Shown here: one piece after another, positions 46,185 to 52,967 of the stretch | Layout: the number at the start of each line of letters is the position of its first letter | Position numbering within the stretch: position 1 is the stretch's first letter | Assembly (NCBI GenBank): GCA_012845835.1 | Contig: JABAKD010000030.1 | Span: 15,517,210-15,581,209 of the forward strand | Source of the DNA: Undaria pinnatifida | Lineage: Eukaryota > Sar > Phaeophyceae > Laminariales > Alariaceae | Direction of reading: 5' to 3' | DNA: 64,000 nucleotides | Position numbers and translations under genes: made by a program | The notes under the pieces: model-generated | Databases searched by the model: none | Told to the model about the DNA's origin: nothing | What the model saw: the letters and a program-made list of their open reading frames with translations, nothing else

Positions 46185-49100
46185 TTGTTGATGTTGTTGG
46201 CGTTGGCGTTGGCGTTGTTGTTGCTGTTGCCGTTGCCGTTGCTGTTGCTGTTGTTGCTGTTGCTGTCGTTGTTGTTGGTGGTGGTATTGCTGTTCACCGA
46301 AAAAACAGATTTTGAGTAAGACTCACAGTGCCATCCGATGGCTATCCCCATGGCCTAGGTATAAGCACTAGTAATAGTCGTATTGGCAGGCAAGAATGGT
46401 ACCATTCCGACGATTTTGGGTTAAGGTGGGCTATCATATCGGTCGCCCCGGTGGCGTATCAGGTTATCCTCGAGTCTGGTATAGGTCAGTTTCGTGAGTT
46501 CGAGCCCCGTCGGGTGCATACTCGTGTATATTCGTTGGGACTTTTTTTTGTGCATAAACTGACTTACGGAAAGCGCGAGAGCGTGAGTTAGCAACACTCG
46601 ATGAAAAATCGACGGGCAGTGGGATTGCTGTACCCTATGCGCGATAAAATTGAAGGCAAGAACCGGGGGGGAGAAGGGACGACACCTGTGACCACGACTT
46701 GTCCAGAAGCTGGAAAGCGAGAGTGTGAGCCCGGTCATTCAGATAACAGTCTTGCCTAAAAGTGCTACTTTTGTGGTAGAGCTCGTCTGTTGGTGTTGCC
46801 CTGGACTTTGTCGTTGTTGTTGGCGGAGCTGGTACAGCGCCGGGGGAGGTTCGTTGTGGTTTGAAGTACTCACTACTGTATTTTTAGTAGGGCAATTTTA
46901 ATTAAGGTGTTTCAGACTCTAACGTTTTGTGAAAGGCGTGCTTGGTACGTTGATTGCGTATCATCGGAGTCCGTCAAGGTGAGTGTCGTTTTTTTTTCCG
47001 ACAATATGTTTTGTTTTCTGACGGGTCAGCTGCCAAATATTTTGACGACACTGCTGATGATTTGCGCGCGCTTGTGTAACTTGTCGAACAAAGGGTTACG
47101 GGGTTGGGGACGGCCCGGAAGACGGCGGTCACGTGCAACAGCAGCCACAACAGCAGCAGCTCCATGGCCAGCAGCACCAATTGCACCATCAGTCCCACCA
47201 CCAACAGCAGCAATACGGCCACGCGCAGTACATGCAGAATCAGCCACAGCATGGGCACCAGCACCAGCAGCACCAGCAGCAGCACCACCAACCGCCGCAG
47301 CACCCACCGCCGCAGCACCAACACCAGCAGCAGCAGCAGCAACACCAGCAGCATTCGCAGCAGCAGCACACGCAGCCGCAGCACGCGCAGCCGCAGCACG
47401 CGCAGCAGCCGCACTCCCAGCACCATCAGCACCCGCAGCAACCACATGGGCAACCGGGGGGGGTTCACGCTCAGCAGCAGCAGCACCATGGGCAGCAGAG
47501 TGGAACCCACGCCCAGCAGCATGCGCAGCAGGGTGGAGGTCACGCTCAGCAGCAGCAACAGCAGCAGCCGCATCAGCATCAGCAGCCACCGCATCAGCAG
47601 CCGCATCAGCAGCCGCCGTCCCAGCAGCAGCAGCAGGCGCAATCACAACAACAGCCGCCGCCGCAGCATTCATCTCAGCTCTCATCCCCCCACGCGCCCC
47701 AGCAGCAGCAGCAACACCCACACCAGTCGCAGCAGCACCAGCAGCCGCCGTCGCAACAGCAGCAGCACCAGCAGCAGCCGGGCCAGCCGCAGCACCCCCA
47801 GCCGCAGCACCCTCAACAACCCCACTCCCATCCACAGGCACAAGCCCCACACCCCTCGCAGCAGCAACAGCAGCAGCAACAAACGTTGCAACAACAACCT
47901 CAGGGAGCAGTGGGCGCGAATACTGCCGCAGTAGCAGGGGCTCAAATGCCCCCCTCCCCCTACTCTGCCGGGCCGATGACCCCTCAGATGGCCGCTGCGT
48001 CTGTAGCAGCGGCGGCGGCAGCGGCGGCGGCAGCGGCGGGCAACGGTATCCCGCAGCACCACATGGCGGGGGTGCCGCCACCGCCTGCTCACATGATGGG
48101 AGGGAGGGGACCCATGCCGCCTCAGCAGTTTCCGCAGGCACTGTACCGAACGACCATGGGGCACCCCCAGCAGGTGAGGAGTGACACGTTGCCGCAGACA
48201 AGGGCTGTCTGTATTAAGGAACTATAGGAGAAGTACTGCCCCCCCCCCTCCTCGAGTCGTTCGAGGCTGTCATTCGTCTGCAGGAAAGTATGATATGCAC
48301 AATGTGCCGAAGTCCGCCTCGCGTGCGATTCTTCCTTGGATGCCGCTCGTCCTTCGTGCGGCTCGCCGAACACCTCACGGCGCTTCGCGCGTGGTGCAAG
48401 CAGTGTCTGCCTAGTCGGTGAAAACCCGACGTGCTCTGCCCCGGCCTTGTAAAATATCGACGGTCTATGGTCTCAAGACTACGGCTATGCGTGATAAAGG
48501 CTACGCTCCCCCCCCCCCCCCCCTCATTCCAACACGTGGCCGAGCGTACTGTGTGGAGCTATCCAGCATGGGTATATTTCGAGAATATGATTAGTGCACT
48601 GTTGTTCTCGTCAAAAGAATGGCACTCATTCCTTCCTCCTCTTGTTTTTGCTCGTCATCCCTCCTCCTCTTATTTTCATCGTTATCGTCGCTTTTGTGGT
48701 GATGGTTGTCGCGGTCTTCCAGATGTACATGCAGCCACCGCAGGCGGGTATGAGGATGCCCATGGCGCCGCAGCAGATACAGGGGTACTCCCCCCAGGGC
48801 CTGCCGATCATGGGTCAGCCGGGGGCGGCGGTGCCGCCCCCTGGATCGCCGTTTTACCACGGCCAGATGCAGGTTAGCGACAGTTAGCGCTGGTTGGGGG
48901 ATCGGGCGGTTGGTTCGGTGCATATGTCAGGCATCGGACAAATCGCGAGATGCGGGTACATGATTTAGACCTCACGGTATAGGTCTCGTCCAGTATCTGT
49001 ATTTGCCGGAGGGTTTTGTATTTTTTTGATGGCCACTTTTGCTCTTGAGCTCAAGTTTTTGGAGGTTTTACCCTCGGCGACGCTCTGGACTAGATAGAGC

Positions 49101-52100
49101 CGTGGTCACGGGTTTCTTCCCTTCTTCTTTCCCCCCCCCCCCCGGTGCTTGCCTTCATTTTTATCGCGCCTAGAGTTTTTTCAGCGGTCCTGCTTTTCAG
49201 CTTTTTTGCTCGTCGATTTGCGTTGAATGAAGAGAGTGGTTAGTGCGTTTTCGCATCGGACAGATGGTGGATCTATTCGTAGATGAAAATCGATCACCAA
49301 GATCACATAGATGGTATTGTCGCCGTTATCGGTGGGGACCACGGCTACGGTATTGTAGTGTCACACCCCCATTTGCACTAGTAGCGGGTTTTGACCGCTC
49401 CAACTACTGCAATTGCAACGACGCCAGATGTACCTCGCTGACATACTTCGAAGTAGATACTTGAAGGCTATGACACCTCTATTGCTTTTTTTTTAAGCGA
49501 CGCGTTTTACGATAGATGTTCACCAACCATTGTTGTTTTTTCTGAGATTCCTCAACTTGGGAGTTTGAGACCTCTCCCAAACACTTATTTTATGGGAAAA
49601 AATGAAAATTGCTGATCGGACCGGGTGAAAAATCCTGTGGCCTCGTAGGTAAATCGAGAAACGCGCAAAACAAGAAAAAAAATGGCGTTTTTTTTTTCCG
49701 ACGATATCGGGTTAAGGAGCCCAGTCATTCGGAAAAAAAAAAGCCAAAAAGTGCTGCCTCTGTTATTGCACTCTCCCAAGCGTAGCTTACCGTTCCATTG
49801 CAGATTCGAATCTGAAGTGTGAACATGACGGAGCTGAACACCGCAAACGAAGAGGGGGATAAATCGCCCGAGAGTGTCCCCGAGCCACTGCCTAAAGGAG
49901 GACCCTAAACTGACCCCCCCCCCAGCCCACCCCTACTGATAGCCTTAGTCTGGGTTGTTGCATGATTTTGGGTCGGAAGGATGAACAATAAGCGATCTAC
50001 AGTAGTGGATAATCCAGATCGCATAGTTGCCGCTATAATATGCTGTACGCCACGCGCGTATGTAGGAGCGGGTCGCCCCGGTGGCGTATCAGGTTGTCCT
50101 CGAGCTTGGTATAGGTCGGTTTCGTGAGTTCGAGCTTTCCCCCCGAGTGCATCGTACGCGTGTAAATTCGTAGGGACTTTTTCTTGTGCACGATTTGACT
50201 TGCGGAAAGCACGAGAGCGTGAGTTAGCAACACTCGATGAAAAATCGACGAGCAGTGGGATTGCTGAGCCCTATGCGCGATTCAAGTTGAAGGCAAGAAC
50301 CGGGGGGGAGAAGGGACGGCACCCGTGACCATGGCTTGTCCAGAAGCTGGAAAGTAGGAGCGCGCAAAAAGAACAGAAAAAACGATGGCACGACTCGCAC
50401 TGCGGGGCGCGCTCGCGCTCTCGTGGGCGGTCGATAAGCCGGCAATTGTCGTTTTTGTGGTCGCCATACTATCAATCAATATCATCCACACATGGGACAG
50501 ATCACGATCTAGATCACACAGATGATGTAGATCACACAGATCATAGAGATCACACAGATCATATTGCTCCTGTACATATGTTGCGCAGGATCTGCGTGGT
50601 ACAGATCCAACCCAGGAAACCTTCCATCCTTGGCCTTTCATCCCTGGTACCTGGTACATGATTCAGATCGTCTGCCCTCCACCCGGCAACATCACCTATA
50701 TATGCGCCATGCAGATCGGATAGAGCAGTGATCTGTCTTCCCTGAAATGCACGAATCACCTTCAGATCAATAAGAGCCTGACCTGTCGGAGATGTGCTGT
50801 CATCACGTTGAACGGTTTATCGCTGTACCAGGTAGCTGCGTTTTCGTGACATTAATAGTCGCCCCCCCCCACGCGCGCGCCCCGCGTTCTCTCCCTCCCC
50901 CACTCTTTTCTGCGGTACACGCTGTTCGGGCGTAAAATGGGTGACCTTCAGGTTCCTTCCGTCGCGCACGTCTCTCCGATGCCGCAGGTACGTGTAGTGT
51001 AGTGGTATGTGGGGGCATGTAACAATGGGGACATTATGTACTGGTAGGCTGGTTTTAGCCTTTTGTAGTAGGTACAAGCGATATGCCGTGTTTTAGCAAA
51101 AGGGGGCGTATCTTCAGTTTTTGCCATATTTAGGTACAGGCGAAGCAGCGCTGGGGAAGAGCCCACGCTCCGTCATACCCATAGTTGGCTGAAAGCGTGT
51201 AAAGGTGTTTTTGTTTTTGTTTTTTGCCCAAGTTGGCTGGATGGCTCGTTATGTTTGTATTTTAGCAGCTTTCAAACCTGCCCCCCCCCCCACGCGATGT
51301 CTGCCTGGTCGATGAAAACCAGACGTGCTCCGTCCCGGCATGGTAGAGTTGCGAGGCTCTATGGTCCTACCGCTATACATGGAATGAGTACACCCCTCCC
51401 CCTCCCCCCTGACGCTGCTTACCGCTCGCCCCCTCCTCCCAAAAAATGAACGCCGTTCCCGTTTTCTATCAACGTTTTCTTTCGGATGGCATATCAGCAG
51501 CAGCAACAGCAGCAGCAACAACAGCCGCAGCTTCAGCTGCCGCCACCCCAGATTCCCGTGCAGCAAACACAGCAGCAGCAACAGCAGCAGCAACAGCAGC
51601 AGCAGAGGGGTTTCCCAATGATGCCTGGGCATCCTGGGGCGGGGACAGCGCCACCGCCTCCTCACCCGGGGCCCCCTCACACACCTCCCCAGCCGCAGAG
51701 GCCGGGTAGCGTCGGGGGGATGGGCGGTATGCAGTCCGGGAGGATGGGGGCGGGCGGTCCGCACGAACACGGAGGGTGAGAAGAAAAATGAAGGGGGGGT
51801 AGTGGGTGGCGGCGTGATTTGTGTCGTTTCGTTGGGGTTATGGTGGGCGGTGGGAGGGGGGCGGGGGGGGTCCCGAATTAGGGGGAGGGGGAGAAGAGGG
51901 AGGGGGGGTCCTGGAGGCGTTTTTGCTTGTCCTGCATATGATTTATCGCCGTCGTCATGGTTATTAGATGTAGGTCGCTCACTGTTTGTGGGTGGGTGTT
52001 TCGTGTTTCGATGCTGCCCCCCCCCCCCCTTTCCCCCTCCCCGCACAGCTACTATAATAGTACGCATCGGTCTCAGAGCTGAGGTGTGTTTTTTATTAAA

Positions 52101-52507
52101 AACAAAACAAATTGTAGCTCAACCGTCGCCCCACCATCCTATTTGATAGTTGTGTGCCCCATTCCCTTGTACCCAACCCTCGGCTTACCCCCCCCCCCCC
52201 CTCCCCCTGCCCAACCCTACCCCTCTTTTCGTTGAACGGCTGATTTTTGCCACCCCCTATGGGACTGCCCCCGCTTTTTTTACGGCAAATTAGTTGCCTT
52301 TGGCATGGCACTATATTCTGCATACATTATATCACAGTAATAGGGTTAACCTGCCGCCGGCGTAATCGATTGTTTTTCCACTTGTGTGACAGGGATGGGC
52401 ACGGGGGGGACGACATGGGTGGCGGCCACTCCAGAAGAGGCCGCGGGGGCGGCAGGGGGAGAGGCGGGGGACTCTCTCGGCAAAACAGCGCCTCCCGAAA
52501 ACACAGG
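21120..52507 (+). CDS. ATXN2: Ataxin-2 homologue (Sm/LsmAD/PAM2, poly-Gln), ten exons
   Basis: Exons: 21120-21533, 31377-31607, 39053-39156, 40192-40351, 41112-41773, 45097-45856, 47094-48173, 48723-48872, 51498-51775, 52393-52507. All nine junctions agree in phase and sum to 1,318 codons. Residues about 92-215 form the ataxin-2 Sm-like domain (RWINITKTMMGERTEITT, CVYEGVCHVVTPG); 242-320 the LsmAD domain (KWDQFAANQ, LFNVTSSFDENLYTT, SNIHMREER, GEEERFSGV); 641-717 hold PAM2-type motifs that in this family bind the MLLE domain of poly(A)-binding protein; 778-1280 are Gln/His/Pro-rich; 1281-1318 are RGG-rich. The order matches ataxin-2 and plant CID3/4 proteins, which act in mRNA translation, stability and stress granules. 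Start: first ATG in the frame, before the low-complexity leader. Introns reach 9.8 kb and carry most of the mobile elements of the window. The terminal exon is unresolved. Confidence 0.9.
23085..23640 (+). repeat. Repeat family C
   Basis: Full-length-like copy starting CACTCCAGCTGTGAGATCG, with two tandem internal blocks (CGCGGAAACTATAAACC) separated by poly-G. Confidence 0.75.
23660..23880. repeat. Poly-G-rich segment
   Basis: G-rich tracts with GTTTAAACAAGAGGG near 23825, related to the poly-C-flanked blocks at 36480-36550 in the opposite orientation. Confidence 0.35.
24060..24160 (-). repeat. Repeat family C, end fragment
   Basis: Ends GATCTCACAGCTGAAGTGTA followed by a T run, the inverse of the family C start. 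Confidence 0.45.
24600..24860 (-). mobile_element. LINE 3' fragment
   Basis: Minus-strand frames give EKTIAILRDTWWPKTATQE, then SGAPSRKGCAVNGQMTQ and a 3' end in ACAAACGAGTGCGCCCC. 5'-truncated relative of 29590-30835. Confidence 0.65.
25047..25135 (+). repeat. Single copy of the 85-bp TTAA element
   Basis: ATTAACGCCGTTACAACCGG through TATAGGGAGGGATTTGGGG to CTCTTAAGG. Diverged from the 3.3-kb array. Confidence 0.55.
25140..25290 (-). repeat. Repeat family C, partial, inverted
   Basis: Contains CACCCTGTTGGCCCTGG, GAGTCGCCGACCTATC and TAACACGCGCGATGGCATT, the inverse of the family C centre. Confidence 0.5.
25340..25770 (+). repeat. 83-bp minisatellite (about five units)
   Basis: The motif TACCAGG(T/C)A recurs at 25375, 25458, 25541, 25624 and 25707, exactly 83 bp apart. 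The unit is ATACCGATACCTATGCC, GTATACCAGGTATCTCG, CAGACAGCACACCCCTTGGG, TTTCGCGGCCGATTTTGTCC. All three plus-strand frames stay open because 83 is not a multiple of three and the unit lacks stops; this is not taken as a gene. Confidence 0.9.
25880..26140 (+). mobile_element. tRNA-derived SINE family A (divergent head)
   Basis: The head has a good B-box, GTAGGTTCGAATCTC, and a tRNA-like CCGGTGGTCCAATAGTAAG. The shared body GCGAGAGCGTGAGTTGGC and the tail CACCTGTGACCACGGCTTGT, CCAGAAGCT follow. Confidence 0.7.
26528..26632 (+). mobile_element. LINE 3' terminal fragment
   Basis: Carries only the last roughly 100 bp: GTGTCTCTATTAGGAGTAGG, CCAAGGCAAGCAACAAATGA, then GTACCCCC. Strong 5' truncation. 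Confidence 0.6.
28070..28310 (+). repeat. Repeat family C
   Basis: CACTCCAGCTGTGAGATCGA through GGGTCAACAGGGTGATG to GCGGAAACTACTAAACCC. A shorter inverted fragment (GTCACAGCTGTAGTGTA) ends at about 28760. Confidence 0.7.
29590..30835 (+). mobile_element. LINE, 3' half of the RT ORF (longest copy, decayed)
   Basis: Stop-riddled frames retain YVGVDIPKECSWG, KMDAILADWHLDT, LNVVVPKLEYGG (RT thumb-type motifs), then MPKKRLPAIAD, TKGELERSGIA, KMVNEE and YKEERNVLKEE, and a final QMTKASNK before ATAACTACCCCG. Order and motifs define the family of which the 2.1, 24.6, 26.5 and 53-kb fragments are truncated members. Inserted in the sense direction of ataxin-2 intron 1. Confidence 0.75.
31377..31607 (+). 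CDS. ATXN2: Ataxin-2 homologue exon 2 (Sm domain, second half)
   Basis: Encodes the strand GGTLMLAGDDIVSIAAKRF and GLGTDADI, equivalent to the FTDSAIS part of animal ataxin-2. The acceptor GCGAAG|GTC is chosen for phase 0; GTCCAG|GCC, two codons further in, is an alternative. Donor CCAGAAG|GTGGGG. Confidence 0.85.
32680..32860 (-). mobile_element. SINE-like family B, diverged partial copy
   Basis: Shares the ACTCATTACACTCTTTCATG / TGGCTATGGTCGTAATACC and GAGCACGTAGGATTTTCACG segments with family B. Confidence 0.45.
32925..33045. repeat. (CCT)n microsatellite
   Basis: About 100 bp of nearly pure TCC repeat. The apparent poly-Ser, poly-Pro and poly-Arg frames are not genes. Confidence 0.9.
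33225..33790 (-). mobile_element. Retroelement family F
   Basis: Minus orientation: AG-rich/pyrimidine 5' tract (33640-33790), body (CGTCTGTCGTGCGTATGCG, CCGATTTTATATGTTTCTGG, CAGAGTGACTGGAGCCTG) and a 3' (CAA)n tail seen as (GTT)n at 33228-33315. Confidence 0.7.
34060..34620 (-). mobile_element. Retroelement family F, second copy
   Basis: Same structure and orientation as 33225-33790, with the (GTT)n end at 34063-34125 and the GGAAAGG tract at 34460-34620. The two bodies are very similar, so either a tandem duplication or two independent insertions. Confidence 0.7.
34820..34940. repeat. C-rich (CCCCCCT)n tract
   Basis: Low-complexity cytosine tract; frames across it code only for Pro/Ser or Gly/Arg. 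Confidence 0.7.
34960..35615 (-). mobile_element. Second LINE type: RT C-terminal region, frameshifted
   Basis: Minus strand: GGAITADRDLSIEITRRLQ (the YLGG-type RT motif), VRLLKAEVVETLLYGCMT, then after a frame change SPKKPDYDRLRRVHH, LLRCLGWR, EAIVRKRRIFFAGFVARMG, WMDHLNEDMSVFRMKFEGW and RVEDGAELFMRN. This is the segment after the RT fingers and palm in non-LTR elements. At least one frameshift near 35415 and later stops mark it as dead. Confidence 0.8.
35692..35825 (+). repeat. Repeat family C, 5' part only
   Basis: ATACACTCCAGCTGTGAGAT to GGGTATAGGTCGGCAACTCC. The segment after it (35835-35900, CATCACCTCGCTTGCTG...GCGACCTCAGAGCCCC) recurs at 36195-36262. Confidence 0.6.
36440..37230 (-). 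repeat. Repeat family C, inverted, with internal blocks
   Basis: Read on the minus strand it starts at ACTCCGGCTGTGAGATCG (37215) and contains two or three tandem blocks (TGATGCATTCCTTTCACAACC and TGATGCATTTCCTTCCACAG on the plus strand) separated by poly-C. Confidence 0.7.
37255..37445 (+). repeat. Repeat family H, copy 1
   Basis: Shares CTCCGGCGGATG..TAAAAATAAAGC, AAGCTCACCACAC, CGTATTTTCATACACGTCG and TTCGCAATC with 53645-53845. ACACG/CGTGT forms a small palindrome. Confidence 0.55.
38315..38565 (+). mobile_element. SINE-like family B
   Basis: Near complete: GGTTCTTACTAGGATGCAGC, CACCTCACGGCGCTTCGCGC, GATGCGAGGGTCTATGATCC and tail ATGATATGAGTACCCCCC. Confidence 0.75.
38800..39040. repeat. 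GCTGCTTGCC-type imperfect tandem repeat
   Basis: Several 40-50 bp units of GTGCTGC.G.TGCTGCTTGCC lie just upstream of ataxin-2 exon 3. Its pyrimidine-poor nature is unusual before an acceptor. Confidence 0.4.
39053..39156 (+). CDS. ATXN2: Ataxin-2 homologue exon 3 (Sm-LsmAD linker)
   Basis: Short exon with VDTSWVAGPDDVALPKAGG, a Gly run from a G13-14 tract, and KWDQFAANQ. Acceptor CTTGAAAG|GTTGAC, donor CAGCG|GTGAGC, phase 2. The homopolymeric G tract makes this exon sensitive to sequencing errors, but the frame is intact as given. Confidence 0.85.
39963..40050 (+). mobile_element. TTAA-bounded mini-element
   Basis: TTAACCCTTTTAGCACCGC at one end and AATGGGTTAA at the other, 86 bp in all. 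The clearest example of the family. Confidence 0.5.
40192..40351 (+). CDS. ATXN2: Ataxin-2 homologue exon 4 (LsmAD core)
   Basis: Encodes LFNVTSSFDENLYTTPLDKG, ERMAAEIEGKSSSNIHMREE. Acceptor GCGCACAG|G supplies the third base of a split Arg codon; donor AACATG|GTGAGA. Confidence 0.95.
40360..40720. repeat. GGTT-rich simple sequence
   Basis: Runs of GGTTGGTTGG in the intron between exons 4 and 5. A short direct repeat, CCGCCTTAT.GGG, occurs three times (about 40458, 40531 and 40562). Confidence 0.5.
41112..41773 (+). CDS. ATXN2: Ataxin-2 homologue exon 5
   Basis: Begins LTEQDKAMGEEERFSGVLG, completing LsmAD, then a Gly/Ser/Asn-rich stretch, the short conserved YIPPALRTPGG and an Ala/Glu-rich helix. 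Acceptor GAATAG|TTG, donor GCTGAG|GTGAAA in phase 2. Confidence 0.9.
42240..42340. repeat. Short direct duplication
   Basis: AGGGTTATGGGTTGCGTGGC and AGGGTCATGGGTTGCGTGGC, each followed by GGAGCAA...CATCTAAC, about 50 bp apart. Confidence 0.5.
42838..43190 (+). repeat. Direct duplication of about 125 bp
   Basis: AAAAGACTCCCAC.TACAGAAC, the CACCCACCCACCACGGACG block and TTTACTACATACAG.AGAACAG occur at 42842-42965 and again at 43062-43188, about 220 bp apart and nearly identical. Confidence 0.8.
43554..44365. mobile_element. PIF/Harbinger-like MITE (812 bp)
   Basis: TIRs of about 46 bp with one mismatch start GGGCCCG(T/A)ATTAACGAGG at both ends and continue through AAAATCGAATTTCGA. The flanking TTA occurs on both sides (43551-43553, 44366-44368). 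A 3-bp TTA target duplication and GGGCC termini are typical of PIF/Harbinger. The centre is GC-rich and lacks a recognisable transposase, so it is non-autonomous. It lies in ataxin-2 intron 5. Confidence 0.8.
44429..44705 (-). mobile_element. tRNA-derived SINE family A
   Basis: Minus strand: CCCCGGTGGCGTGTCAGG, GTAAGTTCGAATCCCCCC (good B-box), CTCGATGAAAAATCGACGAG, and tail CCAGAAGCTGG. It begins about 60 bp from the right end of the MITE. Confidence 0.75.
45097..45856 (+). CDS. ATXN2: Ataxin-2 homologue exon 6 (PAM2-type motifs)
   Basis: Acceptor TTTTTTATTAG|G completes a split Arg codon. Ala/Pro/Thr-rich, with STNAPPFVP and then SALRASAKEWKP immediately followed by NPAAKEWRP. Donor GGGCCTATG|GTGAGT, phase 0. 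Confidence 0.9.
45868..46310 (+). repeat. (GTTGGT/GTTATT)n microsatellite at the start of intron 6
   Basis: About 440 bp of GTT-based repeat begins ten bases after the exon 6 donor. It is open in the exon frame, so intron retention would add a long Leu/Val tract. It is assigned to the intron because the donor ATG|GTGAGT is strong. Confidence 0.8.
46438..46715 (+). mobile_element. tRNA-derived SINE family A
   Basis: Head CGGTCGCCCCGGTGGCG, B-box GAGTTCGAGCCCCG, body GCGAGAGCGTGAGTTAGC, tail TTGTCCAGAAGCTGG. Confidence 0.8.
46916..46978 (+). CDS. Candidate 63-bp cassette exon of the ataxin-2 homologue
   Basis: Flanked by AAGGTGTTTCAG and GTCAAG|GTGAGT. It is 21 codons long and open in phase 0 (TLTFCERRAWYVDCVSSESV), so it could be included or skipped between exons 6 and 7 without changing the frame. 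The following intron would be only 115 bp. No family match is known to me. Confidence 0.4.
47094..48173 (+). CDS. ATXN2: Ataxin-2 homologue exon 7 (Gln/His/Pro-rich)
   Basis: 360 codons of CAG/CAC/CCG-rich sequence, with an Ala run and IPQHHMAGVPPPPAHMMGG near the end. Acceptor GAACAAAG|GGT, donor CCAGCAG|GTGAGG. The Gln tracts are interrupted by His, Pro and CAA codons. The long antisense poly-Ala/Leu frame is a shadow. Confidence 0.88.
48285..48525 (+). mobile_element. SINE-like family B
   Basis: CACCTCACGGCGCTTCGCGC, GGTGAAAACCCGACGTGCTC, GGTCTATGGTCTCAAGAC and a poly-C end. It fills most of ataxin-2 intron 7 (48174-48722). Confidence 0.7.
48723..48872 (+). CDS. ATXN2: Ataxin-2 homologue exon 8
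   Basis: Fifty codons: MYMQPPQAGMRMPMAPQQ, GYSPQGLPIMGQPG, GSPFYHGQMQ. Acceptor CGGTCTTCCAG, donor ATGCAG|GTTAGC, phase 0 at both ends. Confidence 0.9.
49075..49245 (-). mobile_element. SINE family A tail fragment
   Basis: AGCCGTGGTCACGGG, a pyrimidine tract, TTTTTATCGCGCC and GCTCGTCGATTTGCG. Head missing. Confidence 0.45.
50068..50352 (+). mobile_element. tRNA-derived SINE family A
   Basis: GGTCGCCCCGGTGGCGTATC head, GTGAGTTCGAGC B-box-like segment (then diverged), shared body, tail GGCTTGTCCAGAAGCTGG. Confidence 0.75.
50490..50725. repeat. GATC/CAGATC repeat cluster
   Basis: Short units of ATCACACAGAT and GATCTAGATC. The inverse relative of 28-430 at the far left of the window. Confidence 0.6.
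51285..51405 (+). mobile_element. SINE-like family B, 3' half
   Basis: GTCTGCCTGGTCGATGAAAA, AGGCTCTATGGTCCTAC and tail GAATGAGTACACCCC, ending about 90 bp before ataxin-2 exon 9. Confidence 0.65.
51498..51775 (+). CDS. ATXN2: Ataxin-2 homologue exon 9 (poly-Gln)
   Basis: Acceptor GCATATCAG|CAG. Two Gln runs separated by PQLQLPPPQIPVQQT, then Pro/Gly/Met-rich sequence. Donor GGAGG|GTGAGA, phase 2. Confidence 0.88.
52393..52507 (+). CDS. ATXN2: Ataxin-2 homologue exon 10 (RGG-rich)
   Basis: Acceptor TGTGTGACAG|G in phase 2. Encodes [25 protein letters not shown] and SRQNSASRKHR. Donor ACAGG|GTGAGT. Retention of the next intron would end the protein five codons later (VSNE then stop). Confidence 0.85.
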
Positions 52508-52739
52508 GTGAGTAACGAGTGAGCGATCGGCGCTAGGCTGCCTCGAGGGAACGTACATCCTTACGTATTAGGTACTCCGTATAGATTTTAATCCCCCCCG
52601 CCCCCGGAGCACACCCTCGACCCCCCCCTCCCCCCCCCGGGAACACAGGTGTCGGCTGACGGTCATACAGCATTGACCTGTCAAGTCCTATTTAGATTTG
52701 CATACTGTACTACAGTAGTTTTGGTTTTAGCGTGTGTAT

Positions 52740-52875
52740 TTTATGGACGGCTGTCCTTGACGGCTGTCCTTGATGGCTGTTCTTGATTGCTGTCCCTTGA
52801 CGGCTGTCCTTGACGGCTGTTGTTGATGGTTGTCCTTGACGGCTGTTCTTGATGGCTGTCCTTGACGGCTGTCCG
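52740..52875. repeat. 15-bp minisatellite (GACGGCTGTCCTTGA)n
   Basis: About eight units alternating GACGGCTGTCCTTGA and GATGGCTGTTCTTGA. A GTCAAGG motif in the other orientation recurs at 37750-37870. Confidence 0.75.
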
Positions 52876-52967
52876 GCAAGAGGGAAGAGTGCCGTCGTTG
52901 TGCAATTGCCCCTGAGGGGAATGGCGAATACGAAAAGGTGCTTGACCGTGTTTTTTTTTTTGGGGGG

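Noticed and set aside
47026-48201. 391-codon antisense poly-Ala/Val frame opposite ataxin-2 exon 7
   Set aside because: It is the complement of CAG/CAC/CCG repeats, with no splice signals or domain; the sense strand carries phased, spliced coding sequence.
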